64,000 nt of DNA from PALSA-894 sp963757565 (GTDB lineage Bacteria > Pseudomonadota > Alphaproteobacteria > Rhizobiales > Xanthobacteraceae): NCBI GenBank assembly GCA_963757565.1, contig CAVWSB010000011.1, forward strand, positions 2,294,001 to 2,358,000. Reading direction: 5' to 3'. Each line of letters opens with the position of its first letter. Position 1 is the stretch's first letter. Of the stretch, positions 1 to 13,537 are shown piece by piece. A program made the position numbers and the translations under genes. Below the pieces are notes generated by a model. The model saw only the letters and a program-made list of their open reading frames with translations. It did not search any database and was not told where the DNA came from.

Positions 1-225
1 CGTGCCCGTCTGCAGCGCCAAAGCGTGCAGTTTCCCGCCCATGTCGCCCTTAAGCGCCTGATAAACCAATTGATGTTGCTGGACGCGGGACTTTCCCTTG
101 AACGAGGCCGCGATCACGGTCGCCGCATAGTGATCGCCGTCGCCTGCGAGATCGCGGATCGTGACCGTGGCGTCCGGAATGCCGGCCCGGATCAGCCGTT
201 CGATTTCGCCAGCGTCCATCGCCAT
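1..225 (-). CDS. BolA family protein (partial, runs off left edge)
   Basis: The reverse strand reads MAMDAGEIERLIRAGIPDA, continues with IRDLAGDGDHYAA and VQQHQLVYQALKGDMGG, and stays open to base 1, so the C-terminus lies outside the window. The DGDHYxA and the H-Q-L-VY-AL segment are typical of the BolA/IbaG fold, which works with monothiol glutaredoxins in Fe-S and iron handling. A BolA gene directly after purL, often followed by grxD, is the usual order in Hyphomicrobiales. The start at 225 is 29 bases after the purL stop, so it is probably cotranscribed with purL. A second in-frame ATG lies two codons later. The family assignment is firm; the exact partner role is inference. Confidence 0.85.
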   Translation of the reverse strand, partial: MAMDAGEIERLIRAGIPDATVTIRDLAGDGDHYAATVIAASFKGKSRVQQHQLVYQALKGDMGGKLHALALQTGT

Positions 226-254
226 CTGCGACTTCCCTCACCGTCCCCCGAAAG

Positions 255-2471
<2,217 letters not shown>

Positions 2472-2696
2472 TCTGCCTCGGATTCGACGCGCGACCATTA
2501 GCACAGGTCGCAGACCCGCCCGGAACGCAATTTCACCAGCTTTCCAGCGGAAAATGTGCACAAGCGGCCGGCCGAGACCTCGCCATTTCCGATGCTTGTC
2601 GACACTTCCGGCGCTGTTTCCAGATTATTTACAATCTCTTGTTGCGTTCGGAATTGCGGACTAGGCTTTCGCACTGGATGTAGGAGGACAGGCCCC

Positions 2697-4124
2697 ATGA
2701 TCAATCGCTTCGTTTCCGTGCGCGATCGGGAGTTGTCGCTCTGGCAGTCGGCCGTTGATGAGGCGGTCGCCACACTCGGCGATCCCGCGCGGGCCGCGGC
2801 GATGCGGGACGCCGCCACCATGCTGGCGCTGCGCGGGGTCGGCAAGGCACCTCCGCTTGACGCGTCCCCGGCCGCAGCCACCGCTGCCGCGGCAGCACCC
2901 AATACGGCGAGCGCACATGCCTTTCTGGCAAAGGCGTTCTTCGATCAGGTCAACGCCAATCAGCGCCACGGCGCGGCTGCATCGCCGGCAGCGTTCAGTT
3001 TCTCAAACCTGATCACGTTCTTCCGGGACTACAGCACCGCAGACGTACTGGGCTGGGCGCAATGCGCGATCAACTACGCCAAATATCTGGCGAGCGGATC
3101 CGGCGCTCCGATGTACGTGACGCCGACCAGCATGTCGTTCGGGGTGCTCGACTACCGCCTGCCCGAGACCGCGAAAGTCGTCATGATCGGCGACTGGGGC
3201 GCCAACATGACCGACAACATTGCGATGCTCCGCGAGGCGATGAAGAAATTCAGGCCGGACGCCATCATCCACCTCGGCGATGTTTATTACTCGGGGACGG
3301 CGTTCGAGTGCACGCGCAATGTCCTCAACACGATGAATTCTCTCGTCCAGTCTCTCGGCATCGCACGGCCGCCCTTCTTCACGATCCCGGGAAACCACGA
3401 ATACTATTCAGGCGGCGCCGGCTTCTACGACATGATCGGCAAGGTGAACGACGGCATCGCCGGAGCGCGTCAGCAGGCGAGCTATTTCTGTTTGCGTACT
3501 GCGAACAACACCTGGCAATTTCTCGGCATGGACACCGGCTATGGTGACCACATTCCGGGGCTGGCTGTCGGGCCTTCGCTCCAGCAGCCGGAAGCGCTCT
3601 GGCATCAGGACAAGCTGAAGAATTTCGGCGGCTCGTCGATCTTGCTGTCACATCACCAGTTGTTCTCGGCCAACTCCGAGATCGACAAGCAGAGCCAGCG
3701 CCCCTATCTCAACCAGTCGCTGCTTTCGACGTTCAGTCCTTACTTCGATCGCGTCCCCGCATGGTTCTGGGGCCACGAACACAATTTTGCGGTGTTCAAG
3801 GACGGACAGTTCGGTCTGAAGAAAGGGCGGCTGGTCGGATGCAGCGCGTATGAAGAATCCCTGCAGGAAGATCCCTACAAGGTGAATTACAGCGCGGTCG
3901 CCTACGCCGACAATATGCCGAAACTCAGCACGTCGACATTCACCACCAATGTGCAGAAATTCTACAACCACGCCTTCGCGCTGCTCGACATCTCGCCCGC
4001 GAAGATCGACGTGAGCTACTACGAGTACCCAAGCTGGGATCAGGATTACAAAGGACAGCAGCCTGGGCTGACGGCGCCGTTCTTCACCGAGACGCTGAAG
4101 CCCTCGACGCCGGCCGGCGTGTGA
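2697..4124 (+). CDS. Calcineurin-like metallophosphoesterase
   Basis: A 475-residue protein with all the metal-binding blocks of the calcineurin-like phosphoesterase fold in order: GDWG (about residue 165), GDVYYSG (about 200), GNHEYYSG (about 235), SHHQLFS (about 325) and GHEHNFAVF (about 365). These residues normally hold a di-metal centre. The N-terminal 100 residues are alanine-rich with no clear signal peptide. ATG 2697 was chosen because AGGAGG lies about 10 bases upstream. It is divergent from purL and convergent with purQ, so it interrupts the pur cluster and is probably transcribed alone. The natural substrate cannot be read from the sequence. Confidence 0.88.
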   Translation: MINRFVSVRDRELSLWQSAVDEAVATLGDPARAAAMRDAATMLALRGVGKAPPLDASPAAATAAAAAPNTASAHAFLAKAFFDQVNANQRHGAAASPAAFSFSNLITFFRDYSTADVLGWAQCAINYAKYLASGSGAPMYVTPTSMSFGVLDYRLPETAKVVMIGDWGANMTDNIAMLREAMKKFRPDAIIHLGDVYYSGTAFECTRNVLNTMNSLVQSLGIARPPFFTIPGNHEYYSGGAGFYDMIGKVNDGIAGARQQASYFCLRTANNTWQFLGMDTGYGDHIPGLAVGPSLQQPEALWHQDKLKNFGGSSILLSHHQLFSANSEIDKQSQRPYLNQSLLSTFSPYFDRVPAWFWGHEHNFAVFKDGQFGLKKGRLVGCSAYEESLQEDPYKVNYSAVAYADNMPKLSTSTFTTNVQKFYNHAFALLDISPAKIDVSYYEYPSWDQDYKGQQPGLTAPFFTETLKPSTPAGV

Positions 4125-4145
4125 TGTGATGTACCAAGCGCCGCG

Positions 4146-4847
4146 TCACGCGGCCTGCGCGAAATGCGCCACCAGTCCGGCGAACAGGCCGCGCCCGTCT
4201 GTGCAGCCGATCGCGCTCTCGACGTGATTTTCCGGATGCGGCATCAGGCCGAGAACGTTGAGTTTCTCGTTCAGCACGCCGGCGATTGAGTTCAGTGCGC
4301 CGTTGACGTTCGATTTCGGATCGCGCTTGCCCTCCGCATCGGTGTAGCGGAACAGGATGCGTCCTTCCGTTTCCAACCGTCCGATGGTGCCTTCGCTCGC
4401 GAAGTAATTTCCCTCGCCATGTGCGACCGGGACGCGGATCACCTGGCCGGCATTGTAGCCGCGCGTGAACGGCGTGTCGGAGCGCTCGATCTTCAGGTGC
4501 ACTTCGCGGCAGATGAACTTCAGCTTCGCGTTCCGCAGCAACACGCCCGGCAGCAGCCCCGCTTCGCACAGGATCTGGAAGCCGTTGCACACACCCATCA
4601 CGAGGCCGCCCTTGCGCGCATGCGCGCGCACGTCCTCCATGATCGGCGCCTGCGCGGCGATCGCGCCGCAGCGCAGATAGTCGCCATAGGAGAAGCCGCC
4701 TGGCAGCACGACCAGGTCGGTGCCGGCCGGAAGCTCGCGCTCGCCGTGCCATACCATCGTGGGCTCGCGGCCGGACACGAGCTTGATCGCGTGCGCCATG
4801 TCGCGCTCGCGGTTCGAACCCGGAAAAACGATGACCGCGGCCTTCAT
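4146..4847 (-). CDS. purQ: Phosphoribosylformylglycinamidine synthase subunit PurQ
   Basis: Glutaminase subunit (233 residues) of the PurL/PurQ/PurS FGAM synthase; it releases ammonia from glutamine. The class I amidotransferase nucleophile elbow GVCNGFQ places the catalytic Cys at about residue 87. VLPGGFSYGDYLRCG near residue 48-61 and LMPHPENH near the C-terminus, supplying the His-Glu pair, complete the triad. Its start overlaps the purS stop by 4 bases, so the two are translationally coupled. Length is normal for the family. Confidence 0.97.
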   Translation of the reverse strand: MKAAVIVFPGSNRERDMAHAIKLVSGREPTMVWHGERELPAGTDLVVLPGGFSYGDYLRCGAIAAQAPIMEDVRAHARKGGLVMGVCNGFQILCEAGLLPGVLLRNAKLKFICREVHLKIERSDTPFTRGYNAGQVIRVPVAHGEGNYFASEGTIGRLETEGRILFRYTDAEGKRDPKSNVNGALNSIAGVLNEKLNVLGLMPHPENHVESAIGCTDGRGLFAGLVAHFAQAA

Positions 4848-5083
4848 GTCACCTCGACACGGAAATTCTCGATCACCGTGTTGGCGAGCAGCTTTTCAGC
4901 GGCCTCGCGCAGCGTCGCCTCGGCCTTTGCGGCATCGCCGTCGGCAAGCTCGATGTCGAACACCTTGCCCTGCCGAACGCTTGCGACGCCAGCGACGCCA
5001 AGCGACTTGAGCGCGCCCTCAATGGCCTTGCCCTGCGGGTCGAGCACGCCGGTCTTCAGGGTGACGGTGACGCGGGCTTTCAT
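4844..5083 (-). CDS. purS: Phosphoribosylformylglycinamidine synthase subunit PurS
   Basis: A 79-residue PurS, which bridges PurL and PurQ and helps pass ammonia. The sequence opens with MKARVTVTLKTGVLDPQG, the hallmark start of PurS, and contains RQGKVFDIEL in the middle. It sits between purC upstream and purQ downstream and overlaps purQ by 4 bases. A stem-loop lies between purC and purS, so purS may be partly separated from purC transcription. Confidence 0.96.
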   Translation of the reverse strand: MKARVTVTLKTGVLDPQGKAIEGALKSLGVAGVASVRQGKVFDIELADGDAAKAEATLREAAEKLLANTVIENFRVEVT

Positions 5084-5113
5084 CGCGGAAAATTCATCCC
5101 ATCAAAAGCGCAA

Positions 5114-5133
5114 CGGGGGCCGATTGGCCCCCG
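5114..5133 (-). terminator. Stem-loop between purC and purS
   Basis: A perfect 8-base stem (CGGGGGCC / GGCCCCCG) with loop GATT lies 36 bases after the purC stop. On the minus strand it is followed by GTTGCGCTTTTG, a weak T tract. It could act as a partial terminator or attenuator between purC and purSQ. Function is inferred from structure only. Confidence 0.5.
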
Positions 5134-5169
5134 CGTAACACGGTCCGTGCGCGGTCTCAACGCCGTAAC

Positions 5170-5937
5170 CTAGCTCTTCACAAGCACCGGGCCGGTCCCC
5201 TGCGGGCGCTCACCCTCGGCCATGATTCCGAGGCGCTTGGCGACCTCGGTATAGGCTTCCAGCAGACCGCCGAGATCGCGGCGGAAGCGGTCCTTGTCCA
5301 GCTTGTCGCTGGTCTTGATGTCCCACAGCCTGCACGAATTCGGGGAGATTTCGTCCGCCACCACGATCCGCATCATGTCGTTTTCCCACAGGCGGCCGGT
5401 CTCCATCTTGAAGTCGACCAGCCGGATGCCGACACCGAGGAAGACGCCCGAGAGAAAGTCGTTCACCCGGATCGCCAGCGCCATGATGTCGTCGATTTCC
5501 TGCGGCGTCGCCCAGCCGAAGGCGGTCACATGCTCCTCTGATACCATCGGGTCGTTGAGCTGATCGTTCTTGTAATAGAACTCGATGATCGAGCGCGGCA
5601 GCTGCGTGCCCTCCTCGATACCGAGGCGCGTCGACAGCGACCCCGCCGCGACGTTGCGCACCACGACCTCGAGCGGAATGATCTCCACTTCTCGGATCAG
5701 CTGCTCACGCATGTTGAGCCGGCGGATGAAGTGCGTCGGCACGCCGATCTCGTTGAGGTGCTGGAACACATATTCCGAGATGCGGTTGTTGAGCACACCC
5801 TTGCCTTCGATCACCTCATGCTTCTTGGCATTGAAGGCGGTCGCATCGTCCTTGAAGTGCTGGATCAAGGTGCCGGGCTCGGGTCCTTCGTAGAGAACCT
5901 TCGCCTTGCCCTCATAGATGCGGCGACGGCGGCTCAT
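5170..5937 (-). CDS. purC: Phosphoribosylaminoimidazole-succinocarboxamide synthase PurC
   Basis: SAICAR synthetase joins CAIR and aspartate using ATP. The product starts MSRRRRIYEGKAKVLYEG, with the glycine-rich YEGKAK loop, then EGKGVLNNRISEYVF, EVVVRNVAAGSLSTR and LVDFKMETGR. The 255-residue form from ATG 5937 has the usual family length. The frame stays open upstream with two further ATGs (5967, 5985) and none of the three has a strong ribosome site, so the start is uncertain by up to 16 codons. It heads the purC-purS-purQ run. Confidence 0.95.
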   Translation of the reverse strand: MSRRRRIYEGKAKVLYEGPEPGTLIQHFKDDATAFNAKKHEVIEGKGVLNNRISEYVFQHLNEIGVPTHFIRRLNMREQLIREVEIIPLEVVVRNVAAGSLSTRLGIEEGTQLPRSIIEFYYKNDQLNDPMVSEEHVTAFGWATPQEIDDIMALAIRVNDFLSGVFLGVGIRLVDFKMETGRLWENDMMRIVVADEISPNSCRLWDIKTSDKLDKDRFRRDLGGLLEAYTEVAKRLGIMAEGERPQGTGPVLVKS

Positions 5938-6211
5938 TGGGGTGTACCGTGGCTTGAGAAAATCCATTGGGTGCCGTGACTCCATGAAACAGTCGGCGGC
6001 GGCGCGACCGGGCGGTTCGACTCAAACGCGACAAGGGACCTGCCCGACCGTTCGGGCAACCTAGCGGATCGCCAACCCCAGCACAATCGCCGCTCCTGCG
6101 CTCGCGTTCCGGCGAAAGTGCCGCGTTTGCGCCATGTTGATTTGTGGATTTTCTGCCGATATGCAAGTCAAGACTTCCACTATCCCAAGCATGTGTCGGC
6201 GCGAGGCAAAC

Positions 6212-6535
6212 ATGACCACCTTCGACAAGCGCGAGGAGGGCTTCGAGAAGAAGTTCGCCCACGACGAGGAACTGCTCTTCAAGGCGAGCGCGCGGCGCAA
6301 CAAGATGCTCGGCCTTTGGGCCGCAGAGAAGATGGGGTTGAGTGGCGATGCCGCAAACGCCTACGCAAAGGACGTCATTATGGCGGACTTCGAGGAAGCC
6401 GGCGACAACGACGTGTTGCGCAAGGTGCAGAAAGATCTTGCCGCAAAGGGCATCACATCCTCCGAGCAGGACGTGCGCCGCACGATGAACGAGTTGATGG
6501 AAAAGGCGGTCGCCGAGATCAAGGCGAGTGGCTGA
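6212..6535 (+). CDS. F1Fo-ATPase inhibitor subunit zeta (DUF1476)
   Basis: A 107-residue protein opening MTTFDKREEGFEKKFAHDEE, the conserved N-terminal inhibitory region of the alphaproteobacterial zeta subunit, which stops the F1Fo-ATPase from running in reverse. NKMLGLWAAEKMGL and the four-helix C-terminal part are also typical. ATG 6212 was taken because of GAGG about 7 bases upstream; the open frame extends 26 codons further without homology. It stands alone, divergent from purC, with a terminator hairpin 36 bases after its stop. Confidence 0.93.
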   Translation: MTTFDKREEGFEKKFAHDEELLFKASARRNKMLGLWAAEKMGLSGDAANAYAKDVIMADFEEAGDNDVLRKVQKDLAAKGITSSEQDVRRTMNELMEKAVAEIKASG

Positions 6536-6570
6536 GTCGCGCTGTTCGATCAACCGCTGACGAGAAGGAG

Positions 6571-6596
6571 AAGCCGCGGTCCGACGGCCGTGGCTT
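6571..6596 (+). terminator. Hairpin after the zeta subunit gene
   Basis: AAGCCGCGG (6571-6579) pairs with CCGTGGCTT (6588-6596) with one G-T wobble, followed by TCTGTTTC. It sits just after the zeta gene and before the convergent autotransporter gene, so it probably ends transcription from the plus strand. Confidence 0.55.
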
Positions 6597-6615
6597 TCTG
6601 TTTCATTGGAGCGAC

Positions 6616-8586
6616 CTAGTACTTCGCGACGACCGCGCCCCAGTCGAACGAGACGTTCAGACCGACCTGACCGCCGTAGTTCTGCACATCGCGCTCGCCG
6701 AACTGTCCGATGAAAGCCGCATAGGCGGCGACGTTCGGCGCGAACATCACACGCGTGCCGACCGTGGCGGTGCCCCAGTCGCGGCCGAACGCGACCGCCG
6801 GCATCGAGAACGCCGGCGCGACGATCGTGGTGAGCGACGCGGTGACCTGACGGTCGAGACTGGCGAGTTCGTGATTCCACACCAGCTTGGCGTAAGGCTG
6901 CCACATGCCAAGCGTCATGTAGGCTTGGTAGCCGAGCGCCGTGACCGCCGAGTTGCGCCGCTGGCTGTCGAAGGCGAGCGCCGTCAGCCCGGCCGGATTG
7001 AACTCGGTGAAGCCATCGATACGCACCTGCTGCAGCGTAATGCCGACGACCGGGCCATGCACGAACGCCGGGCCGGCGGCCATCAGCGGCGCCTTCACCG
7101 GCAGCCCGTTCGGCAACGACGGTGCAACTGCGCCGGCGCCGAAGTCGTAACCGGCCTCGATCGCGAGCGAGACGTCCGTGCCGCGCGTCGAACCGGTGTT
7201 CGATTGTACCGTGATGCCAAGCTGCACATCGCGATTGGTGGTGTCGCGTAGCGAACCCCACGTTCCGATCGCGTTCAGCCAGAATGACTCGATGCGGAAC
7301 GCGCTATAGAAGCTCGCGGAGAATTCGTCCTGCTTGTAGTTTCCGAGCGTGCTGTAGGACTGCGTCGTGGTGCTGCCCGAGAACGCCGCGCCGAGCAGCC
7401 AGTTGCGCGACACGCGATAATCAAATCCGGCCGTAACGGTCGTCGGCACACCGGGATCATCCGGGAAGCCGGCATAGTTCTTCGCCTTGAATGCCGACAC
7501 GTCGCCGCTCGCCCAGCCGTGGAAAGAGCCCGCCTGCCCCCATGACAGCGGGATCTGATTGAAGATCGAATTGATCACCGCGACGCGGGTCTTGATCGGG
7601 ATTTCGGCAAGGAACGAGATCTGGCTCGGCGCAACGATGAGGCTGTAATAGTAGTCGGCCTGGACCTTCTGCATCGCCGACGCCAGATGGCCGCCGCCGG
7701 TCGAGGAATTCGGCCCGTCGGCATAGAAATAGGTCTTGTCGGCGTTCGGCGTGGCGTAATTCGCCGGGCCGCAATTGGGTGAGCCGACGGTCGGACCGCA
7801 GGCTGGCGTGTTCACGCTGGTCACGGTGATGCCGAACGGCGCCGGGTTCACCAGCACGTAGTTGTAGACCGTGTTGAAATCGGCCGGAATGAAGTTGACG
7901 CGGTTCGCGGCGAGCGCCGACCACAAGACTTGATCGTAAAGAGCGCGCGACGTGGCAGAGTTTTGCGTGCCCGTACCGAATCCAAATCCCGACGCGGCGC
8001 CGGCTGCCGCGCTCCTGATCGACACTGTGTTCGGCACGATGATGTAACGCGCGCCAGCGGCCGCAAGCCCGGTGACCTGAGCGGCGGCCTGCTGTCCGAG
8101 CGTCGTGATCGCCGCCGTGTTCACCGGGTTGACGATGTTGCCCGGGCCGCCGGTCGTCGAGGTCTTCAGATCGTTGACGCCAATGGAGAAGACATAAAGC
8201 GCATTCGGATCCGCGAGCCCGCCGGTCAACGCCAGATAGGCGGCGATCTGCGACTGCGTCGACCAAGCGTTGCTGTTGTTGCCCTGGAATACAACCCGCG
8301 CGCCACCGGCCGCATAGTTGTTTCCGCCCGTGGGCGAGTCGGATGGCACAACGGCGAAGCCGAAGTAGGATCCGAGCGCCACGGAATACATCGGTCCGGG
8401 GTTGGTGGTGTAGCCGCCGACCGTCGCGAACGTCGCGGGATTGTTCTTGGTCTGAGGCAGGTAGAGATAGCGCCCACTATCCGTGTTGCTATCGCCGAAG
8501 AAATAGATGTTGCTGAAGTTCTGGGCCTGCGCCTGGCTGGCGAGCAAAGCGCCCAACCCCAACACAGCAATGCCTGCGAATCTCAT
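6616..8586 (-). CDS. GDSL-type esterase autotransporter
   Basis: A 656-residue protein with an N-terminal signal peptide (MRFAGIAVLGLGALLASQAQA), a GDSL/SGNH hydrolase passenger and a C-terminal type V beta-barrel. The block I serine motif is FFGDSNTDSG at about residue 29, block III is GVNDLKT, and block V is the D...H of DGPNSSTGGGHLASA. The last 270 residues are rich in alternating aromatic/hydrophobic strands and end VSFDWGAVVAKY with a terminal aromatic, as barrels do. It should display a lipase/esterase on the outer membrane. ATG 8586 was preferred because it begins the signal peptide. Confidence 0.9.
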   Translation of the reverse strand: MRFAGIAVLGLGALLASQAQAQNFSNIYFFGDSNTDSGRYLYLPQTKNNPATFATVGGYTTNPGPMYSVALGSYFGFAVVPSDSPTGGNNYAAGGARVVFQGNNSNAWSTQSQIAAYLALTGGLADPNALYVFSIGVNDLKTSTTGGPGNIVNPVNTAAITTLGQQAAAQVTGLAAAGARYIIVPNTVSIRSAAAGAASGFGFGTGTQNSATSRALYDQVLWSALAANRVNFIPADFNTVYNYVLVNPAPFGITVTSVNTPACGPTVGSPNCGPANYATPNADKTYFYADGPNSSTGGGHLASAMQKVQADYYYSLIVAPSQISFLAEIPIKTRVAVINSIFNQIPLSWGQAGSFHGWASGDVSAFKAKNYAGFPDDPGVPTTVTAGFDYRVSRNWLLGAAFSGSTTTQSYSTLGNYKQDEFSASFYSAFRIESFWLNAIGTWGSLRDTTNRDVQLGITVQSNTGSTRGTDVSLAIEAGYDFGAGAVAPSLPNGLPVKAPLMAAGPAFVHGPVVGITLQQVRIDGFTEFNPAGLTALAFDSQRRNSAVTALGYQAYMTLGMWQPYAKLVWNHELASLDRQVTASLTTIVAPAFSMPAVAFGRDWGTATVGTRVMFAPNVAAYAAFIGQFGERDVQNYGGQVGLNVSFDWGAVVAKY

Positions 8587-8722
8587 GTCAGCCGCGCCCC
8601 CGCGTGATCGATCAGGTACTAACACCCTCCGTAACGGCAGGGCGTTGCGCCCGGGCAACAGTCAGTCCGATTCACCGCATCTGGAATGACTTGGAACTCG
8701 CCGCTGATGCAGGCGATGAGCG

Positions 8723-9913
8723 TCAGACGGGTAACGACGCACCAATGGCTTCGAGGACGGCGGCGACATCGCCCAGCACGTCGGTCTCTGCGATCGTCAT
8801 CACGCGATAGCCGCGTTCCTGCAGCCAAGCCTGCTTGTCGATGCGCGCTTTCGCGGCCGCTTCGGTCTCGGCGCCCGGCACGATCGCGATCACCAGCCGC
8901 AGCGGAAATGAAACGAAATCCGTGATGTGGGTGCCGACCGGCGTCTGACGCTTGAAGCCGAGACTCGCGAAACGGCGATCCTTGGTGATGGCATCCCACA
9001 GCGCGCGCTCCGCATCGGTCGGATTGCGCCGCAGCAGCCGTGCAAGTCCGCGCGCCGGGCCACCGTCGCCTGGCGTGCGTTGCTCCGCAAGCAATGCACG
9101 CAATGCGCCCGCCTCGTGACTGTCGAGAACGCCACCGCGCGCCGGACCCTTGCGGCCTTCCGCGATCGTCATGATGACGCCATGCAGGGTCTGGATATCC
9201 TGGTGCGTCGGCCGCATGCGCGTGAAGATGTTGCGCAGGTTGATCTGCATGGTCTCGCGCTTGTCGGGTGGGCGGAAGAACTCGACCTTTTCCAGTTCGC
9301 GTTCGAGGTTCTCGAAAAAGGCGATCAGTTGCTGGCGCGGCGCCGCATGAGACTTGCGGGGCATTCCGAACGGCAGGGCGCCGCCTGACGCGACCTTGAA
9401 CCACTCGTAGGAAACGATCACCACCGCCTGCGCCAGATTGAGCGAGGCGAACGCCGGGTTCACCGGCAGCGTGATGATGTGGTCCGCGAGCGCGACCTCG
9501 TCGTTTTCGAGCCCATTGCGTTCGCGCCCGAACATCAGCCCGACCGCCTCCCCGCCCGCGACCTTCTCAGATGCGATCCGCGCCGCATCCGCCGCATCCA
9601 CGACGGGCTTCGCCTGATCGTGTGCGCGCGCGGTCGTGGCGAACACGAAATTGAGGTCGCCGATGGCGGCTTCCACCGAGTCGAACACCTGCGCGTCGTC
9701 GAGCACGCGGTTTGCACCCGACGCCATCACGTAGGCGCGTTCGGCGGGCCACTCGCACTTTGGCGCGACGAGCCGCAGCCGCGCGAGCCCAAAATTCGCC
9801 ATCGCGCGCGCGACGGAGCCGATATTGTCGGCAAGCTGCGGCTCGACCAGGATCACGCACGGTCCCGGCTGCTCCACCCATCGCTTCGTCTTGTCGGTCC
9901 CGGCGCCGGGCAT
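8723..9913 (-). CDS. trmJ: tRNA (cytidine/uridine-2'-O-)-methyltransferase TrmJ fused to a DUF559 domain
   Basis: Residues 1 to about 250 form a SPOUT methyltransferase of the TrmJ family, which methylates the ribose at tRNA position 32: PCVILVEPQLADNIGSVARAM, GLMFGRERNGLENDEVALAD and NPAFASLNLAQAVVIVSYEW are its S-adenosylmethionine knot blocks. Residues about 285-396 form a second domain resembling DUF559, a Vsr-like endonuclease fold (ARLLRRNPTDAERALWDAI, RFASLGFKRQTPVG, TDFVSFPLRLVIAI, GYRVMTI). ATG 9913 has AGGAG 6 bases upstream. The whole ORF is in one frame, so the fusion is real in this assembly. The DUF559 role is unknown. Confidence 0.88.
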   Translation of the reverse strand: MPGAGTDKTKRWVEQPGPCVILVEPQLADNIGSVARAMANFGLARLRLVAPKCEWPAERAYVMASGANRVLDDAQVFDSVEAAIGDLNFVFATTARAHDQAKPVVDAADAARIASEKVAGGEAVGLMFGRERNGLENDEVALADHIITLPVNPAFASLNLAQAVVIVSYEWFKVASGGALPFGMPRKSHAAPRQQLIAFFENLERELEKVEFFRPPDKRETMQINLRNIFTRMRPTHQDIQTLHGVIMTIAEGRKGPARGGVLDSHEAGALRALLAEQRTPGDGGPARGLARLLRRNPTDAERALWDAITKDRRFASLGFKRQTPVGTHITDFVSFPLRLVIAIVPGAETEAAAKARIDKQAWLQERGYRVMTIAETDVLGDVAAVLEAIGASLPV

Positions 9914-10139
9914 CTGCCACTCCTGCTGCCCTCGCCTAGCCCAACTGCGACCGGTTGGCGACCCGCGCACATACCCGGCAATTCGCATAGTTTCCCATGC
10001 ACCGAAGGCGCTTTCGCGCCGCAAAAAGGACTGCTATAGCCACGCGCGCCGGGGGCCTGGCGCGTTCACGCGCCCTTATTCCAATGCCGGGGCCACCATT
10101 CACCCGCTGTGAGAAGACGCCGCGACCAGAGGTGCAAGC

Positions 10140-12362
<2,223 letters not shown>

Positions 12363-12415
12363 CACGGCGCTTGATCCGATCGATGATGGTGTGATGGTGC
12401 GGCGGGGTGAATGCG

Positions 12416-12808
12416 ATGACGGACATTCCCTCGACCGGCGCTTTCGCGATCGTCCCGAGCAACGACCTGCCGGGCGCGATCCCATTCTGGGAGCGGATGG
12501 GATTTGCCCGAACCGGCGGCGAGGGCCAGTACGCCATTATGACCGGCTGGGGATGCGAGGTGCACCTCACCCAGGCCGGGACCGGCCCATGGCGTGTTCC
12601 TGAAGAATACAACCCGTTCGGCGTGTTTATCCGCACGCCGGATGTCGCGGCCATTGCGGCGCGGGTCGATGACTTGATTATCCGCCCGGGCGGCGTGTTG
12701 CGGCATCGCGAGTGGGGCATCTACGAGGTCGGGATTTGCGGGCCGGACGGGCTCCTCGTGCGCGTCGGCTGGCCGTCGCGGCTGATCTCCGGCGCATCCT
12801 CCGTTTAG
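12416..12808 (+). CDS. VOC family (glyoxalase/bleomycin-resistance fold) protein
   Basis: A 130-residue protein with one vicinal-oxygen-chelate module: FAIVPSNDLPGAIPFWERMGF (beta-alpha opening), CEVHLTQAG, and a closing GIYEVGICGPDGLLVRVGWP strand with the usual DPDG-like turn. It resembles bleomycin-binding resistance proteins, but that function is inference. ATG 12416 was used; an in-frame GTG three codons earlier is possible. It lies 54 bases after icd on the same strand. Confidence 0.75.
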   Translation: MTDIPSTGAFAIVPSNDLPGAIPFWERMGFARTGGEGQYAIMTGWGCEVHLTQAGTGPWRVPEEYNPFGVFIRTPDVAAIAARVDDLIIRPGGVLRHREWGIYEVGICGPDGLLVRVGWPSRLISGASSV

Positions 12809-12912
12809 GTCGACGAGATATCGCTTATCTGACGGGTTTTGCTTCGGCGCGTTGCCTTCGCGCGGGAGAGACCGTAGCTTCTCCGCTTGCTGATACCTTC
12901 ACAGCCCGCCGG

Positions 12913-13515
12913 ATGGTACTTGTGCTGACACGTTATGTTGCGACCGTGGTCGCAGTCGCCGCCCTGCTTGGCCACGCCGGTTTCGCGCAGGCTCAATCCA
13001 ACGAGCGGATGGAGCTCATGCGCGGCGGTGCGTCGAAAAAGGGCGTCTACAACATCTTTGGCCTGGACGGGACCGGTCTTGGCCGCACCACGGTCAGCTA
13101 TCCGGGCAAATATGCGCCCGGCACCATTGTGGTCGACACAGCAGCGCGCCAACTTTTTCTCATCGAAGGAAACGGTTCGGCGCTGCGCTACGGCATCGGT
13201 GTCGGCCGGGCCGGCTTCCAGTGGAAGGGCACTCACAAGATCACCGCGAAGAAAGAAAATCCCGATTGGACGCCGCCAGCGGAGATGATCGCGCGGCAAC
13301 CGGACGTGCCGCGGCACATGAAGGGCGGCGACCCGATGAACCCGCTCGGCACGCGCGCCATGTACCTCGGCAGCACTCTCTACCGGATCCACGGCTCTCC
13401 CGACGCGGACTTTGTCGGCGAGGCGGAATTGTCGGGCTGTTTCCGGATGCGGAACACGGATGTGGCGGATCTCTACGAGCGGGTGCGCGTGGGCACGACG
13501 GTGGTCGTGAAGTAA
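12913..13515 (+). CDS. L,D-transpeptidase (YkuD domain)
   Basis: A 200-residue exported protein. Residues 1-29 form a signal peptide ending GFAQA. The YkuD domain starts with PGTIVVDTAARQLFLIEG and carries the catalytic block RIHGSPDADFVGEAELSGCFRM, with the nucleophilic Cys and preceding His. These enzymes make 3-3 cross-links in peptidoglycan or attach proteins to it. The inserted stretch KENPDWTPPAEM is common in alphaproteobacterial members. Start chosen to begin the signal peptide. Confidence 0.9.
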   Translation: MVLVLTRYVATVVAVAALLGHAGFAQAQSNERMELMRGGASKKGVYNIFGLDGTGLGRTTVSYPGKYAPGTIVVDTAARQLFLIEGNGSALRYGIGVGRAGFQWKGTHKITAKKENPDWTPPAEMIARQPDVPRHMKGGDPMNPLGTRAMYLGSTLYRIHGSPDADFVGEAELSGCFRMRNTDVADLYERVRVGTTVVVK

Positions 13516-13537
13516 GAGGCGGCACGGTCACCTGACA

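Noticed and set aside
4804..4824. tRNA-like GGTTCGAACCC
   Set aside because: It lies inside purQ (encoding GSNRER) and no acceptor or anticodon stems surround it.
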